Positions 9,715 to 19,189 are shown, counted from the stretch's first letter. The stretch: 64,000 nt of DNA from an uncultured beta proteobacterium (GCA_903838565.1 CAILZB010000112.1:1-64000); one strand, 5' to 3'. Notes: a model not told the origin generated them from the letters alone. Numbers and translations: made by a program.

Positions 9715-10866
9715 ATGAACAAGCAGCCGACGGGCGCTCGCGTGGTGGTGGGACTCAGCGGAGGCGTGGACTCGGCGGTCACGGCCTGGCTGCTGAAGCA
9801 GCAGGGCTATGAAGTCGTTGCCCTCTTCATGAAGAACTGGGAAGACGACGACGACTCCGAGTACTGCTCGTCCAACATCGATTTTGTCGACGCCGCAGCG
9901 GTGGCCGACGTGCTCGGCATCGAGATCGAGCACGTCAATTTCGCCGCTGAATACCGGGACCGCGTGTTCGCCGAGTTCCTGCGCGAATACCAGGCGGGGC
10001 GCACGCCCAACCCCGACATCCTGTGCAATGCCGAGATCAAGTTCAAGTCCTTCCTCGACCACGCCATGCGTTTGGGCGCAGAAAAAATCGCCACCGGCCA
10101 CTACGCCAGGGTGCGCCTCAACGCCACCACGCAAAAGCACGAACTGCTCAAGGGGCTGGACCCGTCCAAGGACCAGAGCTATTTCCTGCACCGGCTGAAC
10201 CAGGCGCAGCTGTCAAGAACCTTGTTTCCGGTGGGCGAACTGCACAAGACCGAGGTGCGCCGCATCGCCGCCGAGATCGGCCTGCCCAATGCCAGGAAGA
10301 AGGACTCCACCGGCATCTGCTTCATCGGCGAACGGCCGTTCCGTGAATTCCTGAACCGCTACATCGCCAAGGCGCCAGGGCCGATCAAGGACGAGCGCGG
10401 ACGCGTGCTGGGGCAGCACGTGGGTCTGAGCTTCTACACGCTGGGACAGCGCCAGGGCCTGGGCATCGGCGGCATCAAGGCCACGGGCGCGGAGCTCAAG
10501 GCGGTGCAGGCCAAAGGCCAACGTGGCATGGGCGAGCACACGCCGTGGTTCGTCGCGCGCAAGGACATGGCCAGCAACACGCTGTGGGTGGTGCAGGGCC
10601 ACGACCATCCCTGGCTGCTGTCGCGCACGCTGCAGGCGGACTCGGCCAGCTGGGTCGCGGGTTCCGCACCGCTCGATGGGCCGCTGGCGGCCAAGACCCG
10701 CTACCGCCAGGCCGATGCGCCCTGTGACCTGCGCTCGCAGGACGACACGCACTTCGACCTGAATTTCACGCAGGCCCAGTGGGCTGTGACGCCGGGTCAG
10801 TCGGCCGTGCTCTACGACGGCGAGGTCTGCCTGGGCGGCGGAGTGATTGCGGCGGCGCAATCCTGA
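9715..10866 (+). CDS. mnmA: tRNA-specific 2-thiouridylase MnmA
   Basis: A 383-residue enzyme that places sulfur at C2 of U34 in tRNA-Lys, -Glu and -Gln, taking sulfur from the Tus relay. It has the PP-loop [13 protein letters not shown] near the N-terminus, the first catalytic Cys in LCNAEIKFK (near 105), and the second in [14 protein letters not shown] (near 202). The C-terminal beta-barrel ends in a normal [16 protein letters not shown]. Length and motifs are complete. The tRNA-Gln(UUG) gene at 31235 in this window encodes one of its substrates. Confidence 0.96.
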   Translation: MNKQPTGARVVVGLSGGVDSAVTAWLLKQQGYEVVALFMKNWEDDDDSEYCSSNIDFVDAAAVADVLGIEIEHVNFAAEYRDRVFAEFLREYQAGRTPNPDILCNAEIKFKSFLDHAMRLGAEKIATGHYARVRLNATTQKHELLKGLDPSKDQSYFLHRLNQAQLSRTLFPVGELHKTEVRRIAAEIGLPNARKKDSTGICFIGERPFREFLNRYIAKAPGPIKDERGRVLGQHVGLSFYTLGQRQGLGIGGIKATGAELKAVQAKGQRGMGEHTPWFVARKDMASNTLWVVQGHDHPWLLSRTLQADSASWVAGSAPLDGPLAAKTRYRQADAPCDLRSQDDTHFDLNFTQAQWAVTPGQSAVLYDGEVCLGGGVIAAAQS

Positions 10867-10870
10867 GACC

Positions 10871-10918
10871 TTGCGGGACAGACCAAGAACTACGCGCAGC
10901 GAGTTTTGCTCTGTCCCC
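10871..10918. repeat. short inverted repeat downstream of mnmA, REP-like
   Basis: GGGACAGA at about 10875-10882 and TCTGTCCC at about 10910-10917 are inverted and enclose a 27-base loop rich in partial pairing. The left arm begins TTGCGGGACAG, an 11-base string also found on the minus strand at the right edge of the palindrome at 3879-3996. Possibly a degenerate member of the same repeat family. It also lies where an mnmA terminator would be, but there is no T-run. Confidence 0.4.
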
Positions 10919-10924
10919 AACCGA

Positions 10925-11140
10925 CTACGATGGCTTCGCTTGCGCAACGCAAGCGGAGCACACGCAGGCCAGGTTTCGCGCCGCTTCGGGAATACGCTGC
11001 AGCAACTCCGGCGTGAACACGGCGCTGGTGCACCAGCAAGGAACAGGAGCAGCGCCGTCGCGCTGCTCCATCGCGCACTGATTGGGCTGTCCGCACAAGG
11101 GGCAGACGCTGGCGAGAACGGGAATTTTTTCGGCATTCAT
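10925..11140 (-). CDS. small cysteine-rich CWC-type protein
   Basis: A 71-residue protein from the ATG at 11138-11140. It carries CPLCGQPNQCA, then PCWC, and a final CVCSACV, which is the pattern of the small cysteine-rich CWC family, of unknown function and probably metal-binding (established family description). The frame is open upstream to 11263, but the extra residues are not conserved-looking and would cross into the glcE promoter region. It is transcribed divergently from glcE and converges on mnmA. No clear ribosome binding site is visible, so the start is less certain than the gene itself. Confidence 0.75.
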   Translation of the reverse strand: MNAEKIPVLASVCPLCGQPNQCAMEQRDGAAPVPCWCTSAVFTPELLQRIPEAARNLACVCSACVAQAKPS

Positions 11141-11252
11141 GAGGCGCGCCCAGTGTAGCGCCCGCCCGGTGCGGCGCTGCGCTGCGCGATAGCCGAATGC
11201 AAATAACGCCTTTGCGAATGATTCAGCGCCGGACTGGCTGCTCCCGGCTACC

Positions 11253-12377
11253 ATGCGCACCATGGAACCCGTACTTCAATCATGGACCGAGCGCGTGCGC
11301 CAGGCCGCCGCCAACAAGACCGCGCTGCGCATTCGCGGTGGCGCCAGCAAGGATTTCCTGGCGCAGTCGCTTGAGGGCGAGCCGCTGGACACGCGTGAGT
11401 ATTCCGGCATAACCAGCTATGAACCGAGCGAACTGGTGGTCACGGTGCGTGCCGGAACACCGCTGGCCGAACTTGAAGCCGCGCTGGCCGAACAGGGTCA
11501 GTGCCTGGCGTTTGAGCCGCCGCACTTTTCCCAGCCAGGTCAGGCAAGCGCAACCGTCGGCGGCATGGTGGCCGCAGGCTTGAGCGGACCGGCCCGCGCC
11601 AGCGTGGGCGGGGTGCGGGACTTTGTGCTGGGCCTGAACCTGATCAACGGCCGCGGCGAACTGCTCACTTTCGGCGGCCAGGTCATGAAGAACGTCGCGG
11701 GCTACGACGTGAGCCGCCTGATGGTGGGCGCCTGGGGGACGCTGGGTGTGATCGCCGAGGTCTCGCTCAAGGTGCTTCCGGTCGCGCCGGCAGAGGCCAC
11801 GCTGGTATTCGAGCTCGATCAGGCGCTGGCGCTGGCGCAACTGCACCGCTGGGGTGCTCAGCCCCTGCCGCTGAACGCCAGTTGCTGGGTGCGCGACAGC
11901 GGGCGCGAACTGCTGTTTGTGCGCCTGCGTGGCGCCGTGGCGGCGGTGGAGGCCGCCTGCCAGAAGATGCTGGCGCAAGTGAACGGAACCCGCATGGACA
12001 ACGCCCAGGCAGGGCCCGACTGGCAGGCCTGCCGCGACCTGCGCCTGCCGTTCTTTGCGCAGCCGCCCGCGCCCGACAAGGGTCTGTGGAGATTGAGCGT
12101 GGCGCAGACGGCGCCGGTGCTGGAGCTGCCCTGGCCGCAACTGGTCGAGTGGCATGGCGCCCAGCGCTGGCTCTGGGCTCCGTTGAATGCTGCGCAGGCG
12201 CTGCGCGAAGCGGCGGCCAAGGCGGGCGGCCATGCCACGCTGTTCATCGTGCCCGGCGACGCATCCGGGCCCCAGCAACGCACGGCGCCCTTGCCCGAAG
12301 CACTGGAGCGCATCCAGCAACGACTCAAGGCAGAGTTCGACCCGGCGGGCATCTTCAATCGGGCCGGCCTCAACTGA
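11253..12377 (+). CDS. glcE: glycolate oxidase FAD-binding subunit GlcE
   Basis: A 374-residue flavoprotein subunit of the glycolate oxidase complex, which oxidises glycolate to glyoxylate and passes electrons to the respiratory chain. It has the PCMH-type FAD domain: LRIRGGASKDF near 20, ITSYEPSELVVTVRAGTPLAELEAAL near 50, and SATVGGMVAAGLSGPARASVGGVRDFVLG near 105. The C-terminal FDPAGIFNRAGL is typical of GlcD/GlcE. The start could also be the ATG three codons later. glcF follows after 9 bases. The catalytic subunit glcD is not adjacent in this window. Confidence 0.93.
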   Translation: MRTMEPVLQSWTERVRQAAANKTALRIRGGASKDFLAQSLEGEPLDTREYSGITSYEPSELVVTVRAGTPLAELEAALAEQGQCLAFEPPHFSQPGQASATVGGMVAAGLSGPARASVGGVRDFVLGLNLINGRGELLTFGGQVMKNVAGYDVSRLMVGAWGTLGVIAEVSLKVLPVAPAEATLVFELDQALALAQLHRWGAQPLPLNASCWVRDSGRELLFVRLRGAVAAVEAACQKMLAQVNGTRMDNAQAGPDWQACRDLRLPFFAQPPAPDKGLWRLSVAQTAPVLELPWPQLVEWHGAQRWLWAPLNAAQALREAAAKAGGHATLFIVPGDASGPQQRTAPLPEALERIQQRLKAEFDPAGIFNRAGLN

Positions 12378-12386
12378 TTAAGCGAC

Positions 12387-13619
12387 ATGCAGACCACACT
12401 CGCCCCCGAATACGAAGGCACGCCCGACGGCCTGGCCGCGCAAGCGATTTTGCGCAAGTGCGTGCACTGCGGCTTTTGCACGGCCACCTGTCCCTCCTAC
12501 CAGATCCTGGGGGACGAGCTCGACGGTCCGCGGGGTCGCATCTACCTGATGAAGCAGGTGCTCGAAGGCCAGACACCGACGCGCAAGACACAGTTGCACC
12601 TGGACCGCTGCCTGACCTGCCGCAACTGCGAAACCACCTGCCCCAGTGGTGTGAACTACGGCCAGCTGCTGGACATCGGGCGCAAGCTGGTCGACGCCAA
12701 GGTGAGGCGCCCGCTGCCGGAACGCGCGCTGCGCTGGGCCTTGAAGGAAGGCCTGCCTTCGCCGCTGTTTGCCCCGGCCATGAAGCTGGGTCAGGTACTG
12801 CGTGCTGCCCTGCCAAAAGCGCTGCAGAACAAGGTTCCACCCAGGCAGGACGCAGGCGTCTGGCCCACGCGCCAACACCCGCGCAAGGTGCTGATGCTCG
12901 CCGGCTGCGTGCAGCCCGCGATGATGCCCAACATCAACGCCGCGACCATGCGCGTGCTCGACGCGGCCGGCATTCAGACCCTGGTCGCGCCCAAGGCGGG
13001 CTGCTGCGGCGCCGTCAAGTTCCACCTGAACGACCAGGACGGCGGCAAGAACGAGATGCGCGCCAACATCGACGCCTGGTGGCCCTACGTGGAAAGCGGC
13101 ATCGAGGCGATCATGATGAACGCCTCGGGCTGCGGCGTCACGGTCAAGGAATACGCGCACTTCCTGCAGGACGACCCGCGCTACGCGGCCAAGGCGCAGC
13201 GTATCTCCGAACTGACGCGGGACCTGAGCGAGTGGCTGCCCGAACTGGCGCAAAAGCTGCAGGGCAAGCTGCGCGTGGACAGCGCCCGCGTCGCCTATCA
13301 CCCACCCTGTTCGCTGCAGCACGGTCAAAAGCTGCGCGGCGGCGTCGAGCAGCATCTGGCGGCGCTGGGTTTTGACATCCGCACCACGCGCACCGAATCG
13401 AACCTGTGCTGCGGCTCGGCCGGAACCTATTCCGTGTTGAACCCGCAGGTGGCGTACCCGCTGCGCGACCGCAAGCTGGCGCACCTGAGCGAGCTGAGCC
13501 CCGAGCAGATCGTGTCGGCCAACATCGGCTGCATCACGCACCTGCAAAGCGGCACCGAAACGCCGGTGAAGCACTGGATCGAATTGCTCGACGCGGCGCT
13601 GGTCGGCCCCACCGACTGA
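12387..13619 (+). CDS. glcF: glycolate oxidase iron-sulfur subunit GlcF
   Basis: A 410-residue subunit that carries electrons from the flavin subunits. Two [4Fe-4S] sites are visible: CVHCGFCTATCPSY (near 28-41) and CLTCRNCETTCPSG (near 73-86). Two CCG domains follow, with KAGCCGAVKFHLN and ESNLCCGSAGTYS, the cysteine-rich repeats of the GlpC/HdrB type. The length is normal. It is co-transcribed with glcE. Operon neighbours (glcD, glcG, glcC) are not in this window, which suggests that the glc genes are split in this genome or that another FAD subunit lies elsewhere. Confidence 0.95.
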   Translation: MQTTLAPEYEGTPDGLAAQAILRKCVHCGFCTATCPSYQILGDELDGPRGRIYLMKQVLEGQTPTRKTQLHLDRCLTCRNCETTCPSGVNYGQLLDIGRKLVDAKVRRPLPERALRWALKEGLPSPLFAPAMKLGQVLRAALPKALQNKVPPRQDAGVWPTRQHPRKVLMLAGCVQPAMMPNINAATMRVLDAAGIQTLVAPKAGCCGAVKFHLNDQDGGKNEMRANIDAWWPYVESGIEAIMMNASGCGVTVKEYAHFLQDDPRYAAKAQRISELTRDLSEWLPELAQKLQGKLRVDSARVAYHPPCSLQHGQKLRGGVEQHLAALGFDIRTTRTESNLCCGSAGTYSVLNPQVAYPLRDRKLAHLSELSPEQIVSANIGCITHLQSGTETPVKHWIELLDAALVGPTD

Positions 13620-13720
13620 TGCCGCAAACCAATGATCGCCTGATGGATCTTCATCGTGAATCCACGCAATGATGAACCATCACTGTAGACTGCCCCCGTA
13701 TCAATCAGCAGGAGTTCTGC

Positions 13721-14071
13721 ATGAAGAGATATCTCGCCGTTTTCACAGGTTCGCCCAACGCGATGGCTCAGTGGGAAACCGTCCCTGAACAGGAGCGCCA
13801 GCACAGGCAGGCGCAAGGTGTCGCCGCCTGGAAGAAATGGGCCGCCGAGAACGCCGCCTCGATCGTTGAAATGGGTGGCCCACTCAGTCGAACCAAGCTG
13901 ATTTCCAAGCTTGGGATCAGCGACATCCGCAACCATATGGGTGCCTTCACGGTAGTCCAGGCAGAGTCGCACGAAGCCGCCGCACGGCTGTTCCTGAACC
14001 ATCCGCACTTCACCCTCTTTCCCGGCGAGGGAGTGGAAGTGATGGAGGTGCTGCCAATTCCTGCCGGCTGA
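13721..14071 (+). CDS. YCII-related domain protein
   Basis: A 116-residue cytoplasmic protein starting at an ATG with AGGAG nine bases upstream. MKRYLAVFTG at the start, a short helix, then GAFTVVQAESHEAAARLFLNHPHF and the end VEVMEVLPI follow the alpha/beta ferredoxin-like fold of YCII/DGPF proteins, a family with putative acid-base His/Asp residues but no settled role. HPHF holds the most likely conserved His. It appears to be monocistronic, about 100 bases after glcF. Confidence 0.7.
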   Translation: MKRYLAVFTGSPNAMAQWETVPEQERQHRQAQGVAAWKKWAAENAASIVEMGGPLSRTKLISKLGISDIRNHMGAFTVVQAESHEAAARLFLNHPHFTLFPGEGVEVMEVLPIPAG

Positions 14072-14196
14072 GCACGCCTGCTGCGCGAACATGGGTCAGA
14101 CCTCCTGCCCATGATCATGCACAAAGAAGTCTCAAGTCATGCGCCGGACTGAAAAGTTCTGCAGGACTGTTTCGTTCCACTCAAGGGGGCCAAATC

Positions 14197-14964
14197 ATGA
14201 AACTGGAGCACCGTATCGCCAACCTCTTTCGATCGGCGGCCATCAGCCTGGCGCTGATTTGGAACGCGGCGTCTGCAATGGACATCACCGTGATTGCGCC
14301 CAATGCGGTGAAGCTGCCGCTGCTTGAAATTGCCGCCCGGCATGAGGCGGCCACGGGTCACAGGATGGTCTTCAGCTGGGGCGGCACCGAGGCCATCACC
14401 CAGCGCATTCGTGAAGGCGAGCCATTTGATGTTGTTGTCAGTTCTGCGCAGAGCATCGATAGCCTGATGCAAGACGGACTCATTGCACCGGCTAGCCGAA
14501 CCCCTTTTGCCAAGTCGGCCATCGGTGTGGCCTCTCGCGCCGGGATGGCGAAGCCCGATATCAGCAGCGTTGACGGTGTCAAAGAGTCTTTGCTGCGGGC
14601 GAAGTCGATTGCGGTGTCATCCGGAACCAGCGGTCGCCATCTGCTTGAACTGTTCGCCCGCCTGGGCGTTGCAGAACAGATCAGGAGCAAATTGCGCCAG
14701 CCTCCCTCGGGCGCTCAAATTGGCGAAATGGTGGCCAGTGGGGAAGTGGAGCTCGGCTTTCAGCAAGTCAGTGAACTTGTCCACGTCAAGGGTATTGAGT
14801 ATCTCGGACCTCTGCCAGCAGAGATTCAATTCATCACCGTCTACTCGGCGGGAGTCGGCGGCAAGTCCGGTTTGCAGGAAGCCGGTGCAGCCTTCTTGAG
14901 AAGGCTGGTCCAGACCGAGTCCGAGTCTGTTTTCAACAGGGCTGGACTCGAGCCCTGTCAGTGA
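14197..14964 (+). CDS. ModA-like periplasmic substrate-binding protein (orphan)
   Basis: A 255-residue exported protein: signal peptide residues 1-27 (ends NAASA), then the type 2 periplasmic-binding fold. ITVIAPNAVKLPLLEIA, FSWGGTEAITQRIREGEPFDVVVSSAQSIDSL and AVSSGTSGRHLLELFARLG match molybdate-binding ModA and related solute-binding proteins. The family's oxyanion site would involve the Ser and Gly residues of these segments. No ABC permease or ATPase is beside it, so the transport partner and ligand are unknown. AAGGGGG stands upstream of the ATG. Its last 7 bases overlap the convergent glutathione peroxidase gene. Confidence 0.78.
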   Translation: MKLEHRIANLFRSAAISLALIWNAASAMDITVIAPNAVKLPLLEIAARHEAATGHRMVFSWGGTEAITQRIREGEPFDVVVSSAQSIDSLMQDGLIAPASRTPFAKSAIGVASRAGMAKPDISSVDGVKESLLRAKSIAVSSGTSGRHLLELFARLGVAEQIRSKLRQPPSGAQIGEMVASGEVELGFQQVSELVHVKGIEYLGPLPAEIQFITVYSAGVGGKSGLQEAGAAFLRRLVQTESESVFNRAGLEPCQ

Positions 14965-15449
14965 GCCGATGCCAGTGCAGCCGCTATGTCCTTGGCCATG
15001 CTCTCGGGCTTGTCGGTCGGCGCGTAGCGCTTGAGCACCTTGCCGTCCTTGCCGATCAGGAACTTGGTGAAGTTCCATTTGATCGACTTGCTGCCCAGCA
15101 ATCCCGGGGCTTCCTTCACCAGCCATTGGTACAGCGGATGCGCATTCGCGCCGTTCACGTCGATCTTTTCCATCATGGGAAAGCTCACGCCGTAGTTGAG
15201 CTGGCAAAAGCTGGCGATCTCCTCGTTGCTGCCGGCGTCCTGCGAGCCAAACTGATTGCACGGGAAACCCAGCACCACCAGACCGTCCTTGCCAAAGCGC
15301 TGATGCAGCTCTTCGAGCCCGGCAAACTGCGGCGTGAAGCCGCAGGCGCTGGCAGTGTTGACGATCAGCAGGACCTTGCCCTGGAACTGTTTCAGGGGAA
15401 CGGACTTGCCGTCCATTTGCTGCGCGCTGAAGCTGTAGATATCGGGCAT
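14958..15449 (-). CDS. glutathione peroxidase family protein
   Basis: A 163-residue thiol peroxidase. The peroxidatic Cys36 lies in NTASACGFTPQ, the Gln70 partner in GFPCNQFGSQ, and the Trp/Asn pair in KWNFTKFLIG, the full catalytic tetrad. There is no selenocysteine codon. A further Cys in GFPCNQ (Cys64) is the usual resolving position in bacterial and plant homologues, which use thioredoxin rather than glutathione (established family knowledge). No signal peptide is present, so it acts in the cytoplasm. Monocistronic; it converges on the binding-protein gene. Confidence 0.93.
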   Translation of the reverse strand: MPDIYSFSAQQMDGKSVPLKQFQGKVLLIVNTASACGFTPQFAGLEELHQRFGKDGLVVLGFPCNQFGSQDAGSNEEIASFCQLNYGVSFPMMEKIDVNGANAHPLYQWLVKEAPGLLGSKSIKWNFTKFLIGKDGKVLKRYAPTDKPESMAKDIAAALASAH

Positions 15450-15564
15450 GGTGCGGCCTTGGCTGAAGAGTCAATACGGAAAGTCACATTAGCAGGATTT
15501 CTGCCGCCGTGCACGCCGGCGCAAGCATGCCGGGGTTCGCAGCACGGTTTGCACCTGACCCGAT

Positions 15565-16449
15565 TCAGGCGGCTTGGACGGCGCGCGCAGGCCAGGCCGA
15601 CAGCGCTGCGGCCAGCAGGATCAGGGCCCCGCCCACGAGCGTGCGTGCGTCCGGCTGCGCCGCACCAAACGCCACCGACGAGACCGAGGCGAACACCACT
15701 TCGGACAGCATGATCAGCGCCGTGCTGTGCGCGCTCAGGCGCGCCGCGCCGTACTGCAAAGCGAAATTGGCGGCCAGCAGCACCAGGCTCATGAGCGCTG
15801 CCAGGGCCAGCCACGGCAGCGCCGGCACAGGCAGCGCGGCCACGACGCCCTGGTGCATTCCCACCCAGGCCACGGCCGCCGCCATGCTGGCGCCGCCAGC
15901 GAACATGCAGAACATGCGCGAACTGTCGGGCGTGTGCTCGAGCTTGCGCAGCAGGACGTTGGTCAGAGCAAAGAAGAAGCCGCCCATCAGCGCCAGCCAG
16001 TCGGGCAGGGCCTGCGGCACGGGCCAGTCCATGCCCGGCGACTTGAGCACGATCGCCACGCCGCCCAGCGCCAGCAACAAGCGCAGCAGGGCCCCCGGCG
16101 TGGGCTTCTCACCGAGCAGCCACCACGCCAGCAGCACCGACCAGGCCGGCATCAGATAGAACAGCAGCACCACGCGCACCACGTCGCCCACGGTGATGGC
16201 CCAGTTGAAGCCGACGTTGGTCATGCCCGACGCCAGCACCAGCAGCCACAGTTGGGGGTAGCGCAGCAGGCCGCGCCAGGCCTGGGGCCTTGCCAGCAGC
16301 AGCAAGGCGATGGCAAAGGAGTAGGTCAACGCCGTGGTCCACAGCGGATGCAGGCCATAGGCTTCAAGCCGGCGAAACGGCCACCACGAAAGCCCGAAGA
16401 CGAAGGCGTTGACCAGCAGCGCGGCAGCGGCAGCGCCTGGGTGCCTCAA
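15565..16449 (-). CDS. EamA/DMT-family transporter
   Basis: An approximately 294-residue integral membrane protein with about ten helices in two EamA repeats (first helix around ALLVNAFVFGLSWWP; internal YLMPAWSVLLAWWLLGEKPTP typical of the repeat end). The open frame runs upstream to 16737, but that part lies inside the dedA gene in another frame. The only plausible start is TTG at 16449, whose bases overlap the dedA stop (TTGA), implying translational coupling. Family members export amino acids or metabolites; the substrate is not predictable here. Confidence 0.82.
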   Translation of the reverse strand: MRHPGAAAAALLVNAFVFGLSWWPFRRLEAYGLHPLWTTALTYSFAIALLLLARPQAWRGLLRYPQLWLLVLASGMTNVGFNWAITVGDVVRVVLLFYLMPAWSVLLAWWLLGEKPTPGALLRLLLALGGVAIVLKSPGMDWPVPQALPDWLALMGGFFFALTNVLLRKLEHTPDSSRMFCMFAGGASMAAAVAWVGMHQGVVAALPVPALPWLALAALMSLVLLAANFALQYGAARLSAHSTALIMLSEVVFASVSSVAFGAAQPDARTLVGGALILLAAALSAWPARAVQAA

Positions 16450-17060
16450 AGCTCCGGGTCGGTCTTGCGCCGACGCCACCAATGGATGGCGCCGTACACG
16501 GCGCCCAGCAGCAGCACACCCAGAATGATGTGTTGCCCGCGCCGCACCATGGAGAAAAGCCAGTCGAAGTTCTTCGCGCCGTAGTAGCCCAGATAGACCC
16601 AGACCGGAACGCTGATGAGCGCGGCAAATCCGTCCATCAGCAACCAGGTCGGCGCGCCCACGCGCCCGGTCATCCCGGCGGTCAGAAAAACCGGCGTGCG
16701 CAGTCCCGGCAGGAAGCGCGCGACGAACATCACCCACTTGCCGTAGCGTGCGAACTTGTCCTGGGCCTGGGTGAAACGCTCGGGCGTGAGCACCCTTCTG
16801 AGCAGCGGCACGCGCGTGATGCGGTCGCCGAAAATGCGCCCCAGGGAGAAGATCAAGCCGTCGCCGATCAGCACGCCGGCCAGCCCCACGACCACCATGT
16901 TGTGCTCGTTCGCAAAGCCCAGGCCGGCGATGACGCCGCCGGTGACCAGGGTCACGTCTTCGGGCACCGGAACGCCAAAGCCACAGATGAGCAGCATCAC
17001 GAACACGGCAATGTAGCCGTACTCGGTGAACACTGGCAGCAGGGTGTTAAAGACGTGCAT
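16446..17060 (-). CDS. DedA-family (VTT domain) membrane protein
   Basis: About 204 residues with five to six hydrophobic segments. GFGVPVPEDVTLVTGGVIAGLG, then FLPGLRTPVFLTAGMTGR (the conserved R-x3-P-x4-x-G loop) are DedA signatures. DedA proteins act in lipid (undecaprenyl or phospholipid) translocation and membrane homeostasis (established for several members). The ATG at 17060 gives the family-like N-terminus MHVFNTLLPVF; an ATG at 17105 would add 15 residues. It is the first gene of a two-gene unit with the EamA transporter. Confidence 0.85.
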   Translation of the reverse strand: MHVFNTLLPVFTEYGYIAVFVMLLICGFGVPVPEDVTLVTGGVIAGLGFANEHNMVVVGLAGVLIGDGLIFSLGRIFGDRITRVPLLRRVLTPERFTQAQDKFARYGKWVMFVARFLPGLRTPVFLTAGMTGRVGAPTWLLMDGFAALISVPVWVYLGYYGAKNFDWLFSMVRRGQHIILGVLLLGAVYGAIHWWRRRKTDPEL

Positions 17061-17211
17061 TCCGAGGTTCGGGTTGGGTTTCCAGTGTGGCAGGCCACGC
17101 AGCATCGTGCGGTTCGCACGCTGGCGAGGGTTATATCACGCTGGCCGGTGGCTTGCCGGTGTCAAAATCACCCCAGGGGGCATCCGCGCCACCGACCGAA
17201 AGCCGCCAGTC

Positions 17212-18318
17212 ATGCCACGTCCGATCCACGCCACCGTCCACAGCCAGGCCCTGCGCCACAACTTGCAGCGCGCACGCCAGTCGGCGCTCGATGCGCGCGT
17301 CTGGGCCGTGGTCAAGGCCAACGCCTACGGCCACGGCATCGCGCGCGCCTTTGAAGGTCTGCGCGGCGCCGACGGTTTCGCGCTGCTCGACCTGAACGAG
17401 GCGCAGACGCTGCGCGAGCTCGGCTGGCGCGGCCCGATCCTGCTGCTCGAAGGCGTGTTCGAGCAGCGCGACCTGGAACTGTGTTCGCGCCTGGACCTGT
17501 GGCACACGGTGCACTGCGAGCAGCAGATCGACATGCTGAGCCAGCACAAGACGAACGTGCCACAGCGCGTTTTTCTGAAGATGAACTCGGGCATGAACCG
17601 CCTGGGGTTCGCGCCCCACAGCTACCGCTCGGCCTGGACGCGCTTGAACGCGCTGCCGCAGGTGGACGAAATCTCGCTCATCGCGCACTTCAGCGACGCC
17701 GACGGCGACAAGGGCATCGCGCAGCAGATGCAGGTGTTCCAGCAGTTCACGCAGGACCTACCGGGCGAACGGTCCTTGAGCAACAGCGCGGCGATACTGC
17801 GGCACGGCGGCGCGGCCGAGGTGCGCGCCGACTGGGTGCGCGCCGGCATCGCGCTGTACGGCGGCGCCCCGGATTTTGCGCAGCACAGCGCCGCCGATTG
17901 GGAGCTGCAACCCGCGATGACGCTGTCCACCAAGATCATCGGCACGCAGGAATTGGTGGCCGGCGACAGTGTGGGCTATGGCTCCAGCTTCGTGGCAGAC
18001 GCACCCATGCTGGTCGGCGTGGCCGCCTGCGGCTACGCCGACGGCTATCCACGCCTGTGCCCCACAGGCACGCCGGTGCTGGTGGGCGGCATCCGCACGC
18101 GCACGCTGGGCCGCGTCAGCATGGACATGATCGGCGTGGACCTGACGCCGCTGCAACAGGCCGGCGCCGCGGCGGGGTTCGGCAGCGAAGTGACGCTGTG
18201 GGGCCGCTCCAGCAGCGGCGCGGTGCTGTCGATCGACGAGGTCGCAAGCGCTGCCGGCACCCTGGGCTACGAGCTGATGTGCGCGCTGGCCGCGCGCGTC
18301 CCCACCAGCGCCGATTGA
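17212..18318 (+). CDS. alr: alanine racemase
   Basis: A 368-residue PLP enzyme that makes D-alanine for peptidoglycan. VVKANAYGHG near residue 32 holds the PLP-binding Lys, and GVAACGYADGYPR and GRVSMDMIGVDL in the C-terminal domain carry the catalytic Tyr and active-site residues contributed by the partner subunit. The ATG at 17212 gives MPRPIHATVHSQALRHNL, the normal start of the family; the frame is open 62 codons further upstream without protein-like content. It converges on htpX with one base between stops. Confidence 0.95.
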   Translation: MPRPIHATVHSQALRHNLQRARQSALDARVWAVVKANAYGHGIARAFEGLRGADGFALLDLNEAQTLRELGWRGPILLLEGVFEQRDLELCSRLDLWHTVHCEQQIDMLSQHKTNVPQRVFLKMNSGMNRLGFAPHSYRSAWTRLNALPQVDEISLIAHFSDADGDKGIAQQMQVFQQFTQDLPGERSLSNSAAILRHGGAAEVRADWVRAGIALYGGAPDFAQHSAADWELQPAMTLSTKIIGTQELVAGDSVGYGSSFVADAPMLVGVAACGYADGYPRLCPTGTPVLVGGIRTRTLGRVSMDMIGVDLTPLQQAGAAAGFGSEVTLWGRSSSGAVLSIDEVASAAGTLGYELMCALAARVPTSAD

Positions 18319-18319
18319 A

Positions 18320-19189
18320 TCAGGCTGAAGCCTGCAAAGCCGCGATGCGTTCTTCGATCGGCGGATGCGTGGCAAACAACTGGCCGATGCCGCCGGCAAT
18401 GCCCAGCGCCGCCATGCTCTTGGGCAGTTCTGCGGGGTGCAGGCCGCCCAGGCGCGAAAGCGCGTTGATCATGGGTTGGCGCCGGCCCAGCAACTGCGCG
18501 GAGCCTGCGTCCGCGCGGAACTCGCGCTGGCGCGAATACCAGGAAACGACCATGGCAGCGGCAAAACCCAGAACGATGTCGAGCACGAAGGTCGTGATCA
18601 TGTAGCCGATGCCGGGGCCCGATCGGTCGTCGCTCTTGCGCAGAAAGCTGTCCACGGCGTAACCGATGACGCGGCTCAGGAACACGACAAAGGTGTTCAT
18701 CACGCCCTGGATCAGCGTCATCGTGACCATGTCGCCGTTGGCCACGTGCGCGATTTCGTGGCCGATCACGGCCTCGATCTCTTCGCGCGTCATGCCCTGC
18801 AGCAGGCCCGTGGAGACGGCCACCAGAGCCGAGTTCCTGAAAGCGCCGGTGGCGAAGGCGTTGGGCTCGGCCTCAAAGATGCCGACCTCGGGCATGGCGA
18901 TACCGGCCTTGAGCGCCAACTGCTGCACGGTCTGAACGATCCAGGCCTCGTCGGCGTTCTGCGGCTGCGCGATCACGCGCACTCCGGCCGACCACTTGGC
19001 CATGGGCTTGCTGATGAGCAGCGAGATGAAGGCTCCGCCAAAGCCGATCACCAGCGCGTAGCCCAGCAACAGCCCCAGGTTCAGGCCCGAACCCGTGAGG
19101 TAGCGGTTCACGCCCAGCAGGCTGCACACCAAGCCCAGCACGGCGACGACCGCGACATTGGTGAGGATCAACAGGAGAATGCGTTTCAT
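18320..19189 (-). CDS. htpX: membrane zinc metalloprotease HtpX
   Basis: A 289-residue inner-membrane protease of the M48 family that degrades misfolded membrane proteins. Two N-terminal hydrophobic helices (residues 4-25 and 36-58) are followed by the zinc motif in [14 protein letters not shown], two more hydrophobic segments, and the third ligand Glu in [14 protein letters not shown]. The ending [12 protein letters not shown] is typical. The ATG at 19189 with AAGGAAA upstream was chosen over a 24-codon extension. In E. coli it is under CpxR and heat-shock control; no such site could be confirmed here. Confidence 0.95.
   Translation of the reverse strand: MKRILLLILTNVAVVAVLGLVCSLLGVNRYLTGSGLNLGLLLGYALVIGFGGAFISLLISKPMAKWSAGVRVIAQPQNADEAWIVQTVQQLALKAGIAMPEVGIFEAEPNAFATGAFRNSALVAVSTGLLQGMTREEIEAVIGHEIAHVANGDMVTMTLIQGVMNTFVVFLSRVIGYAVDSFLRKSDDRSGPGIGYMITTFVLDIVLGFAAAMVVSWYSRQREFRADAGSAQLLGRRQPMINALSRLGGLHPAELPKSMAALGIAGGIGQLFATHPPIEERIAALQASA

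Noticed and set aside
11882..13375. 497-codon plus-strand frame overlapping glcE and glcF
   Set aside because: Out of frame with both real genes and crosses their junction; Arg/Ala-rich shadow.
14090..14116. Partial palindrome after the YCII gene (ATGGGTCAGA, then TCCTGCCCAT)
   Set aside because: Imperfect and without a T-run; resembles the REP core only in GGGTCAGAC, too short to call.
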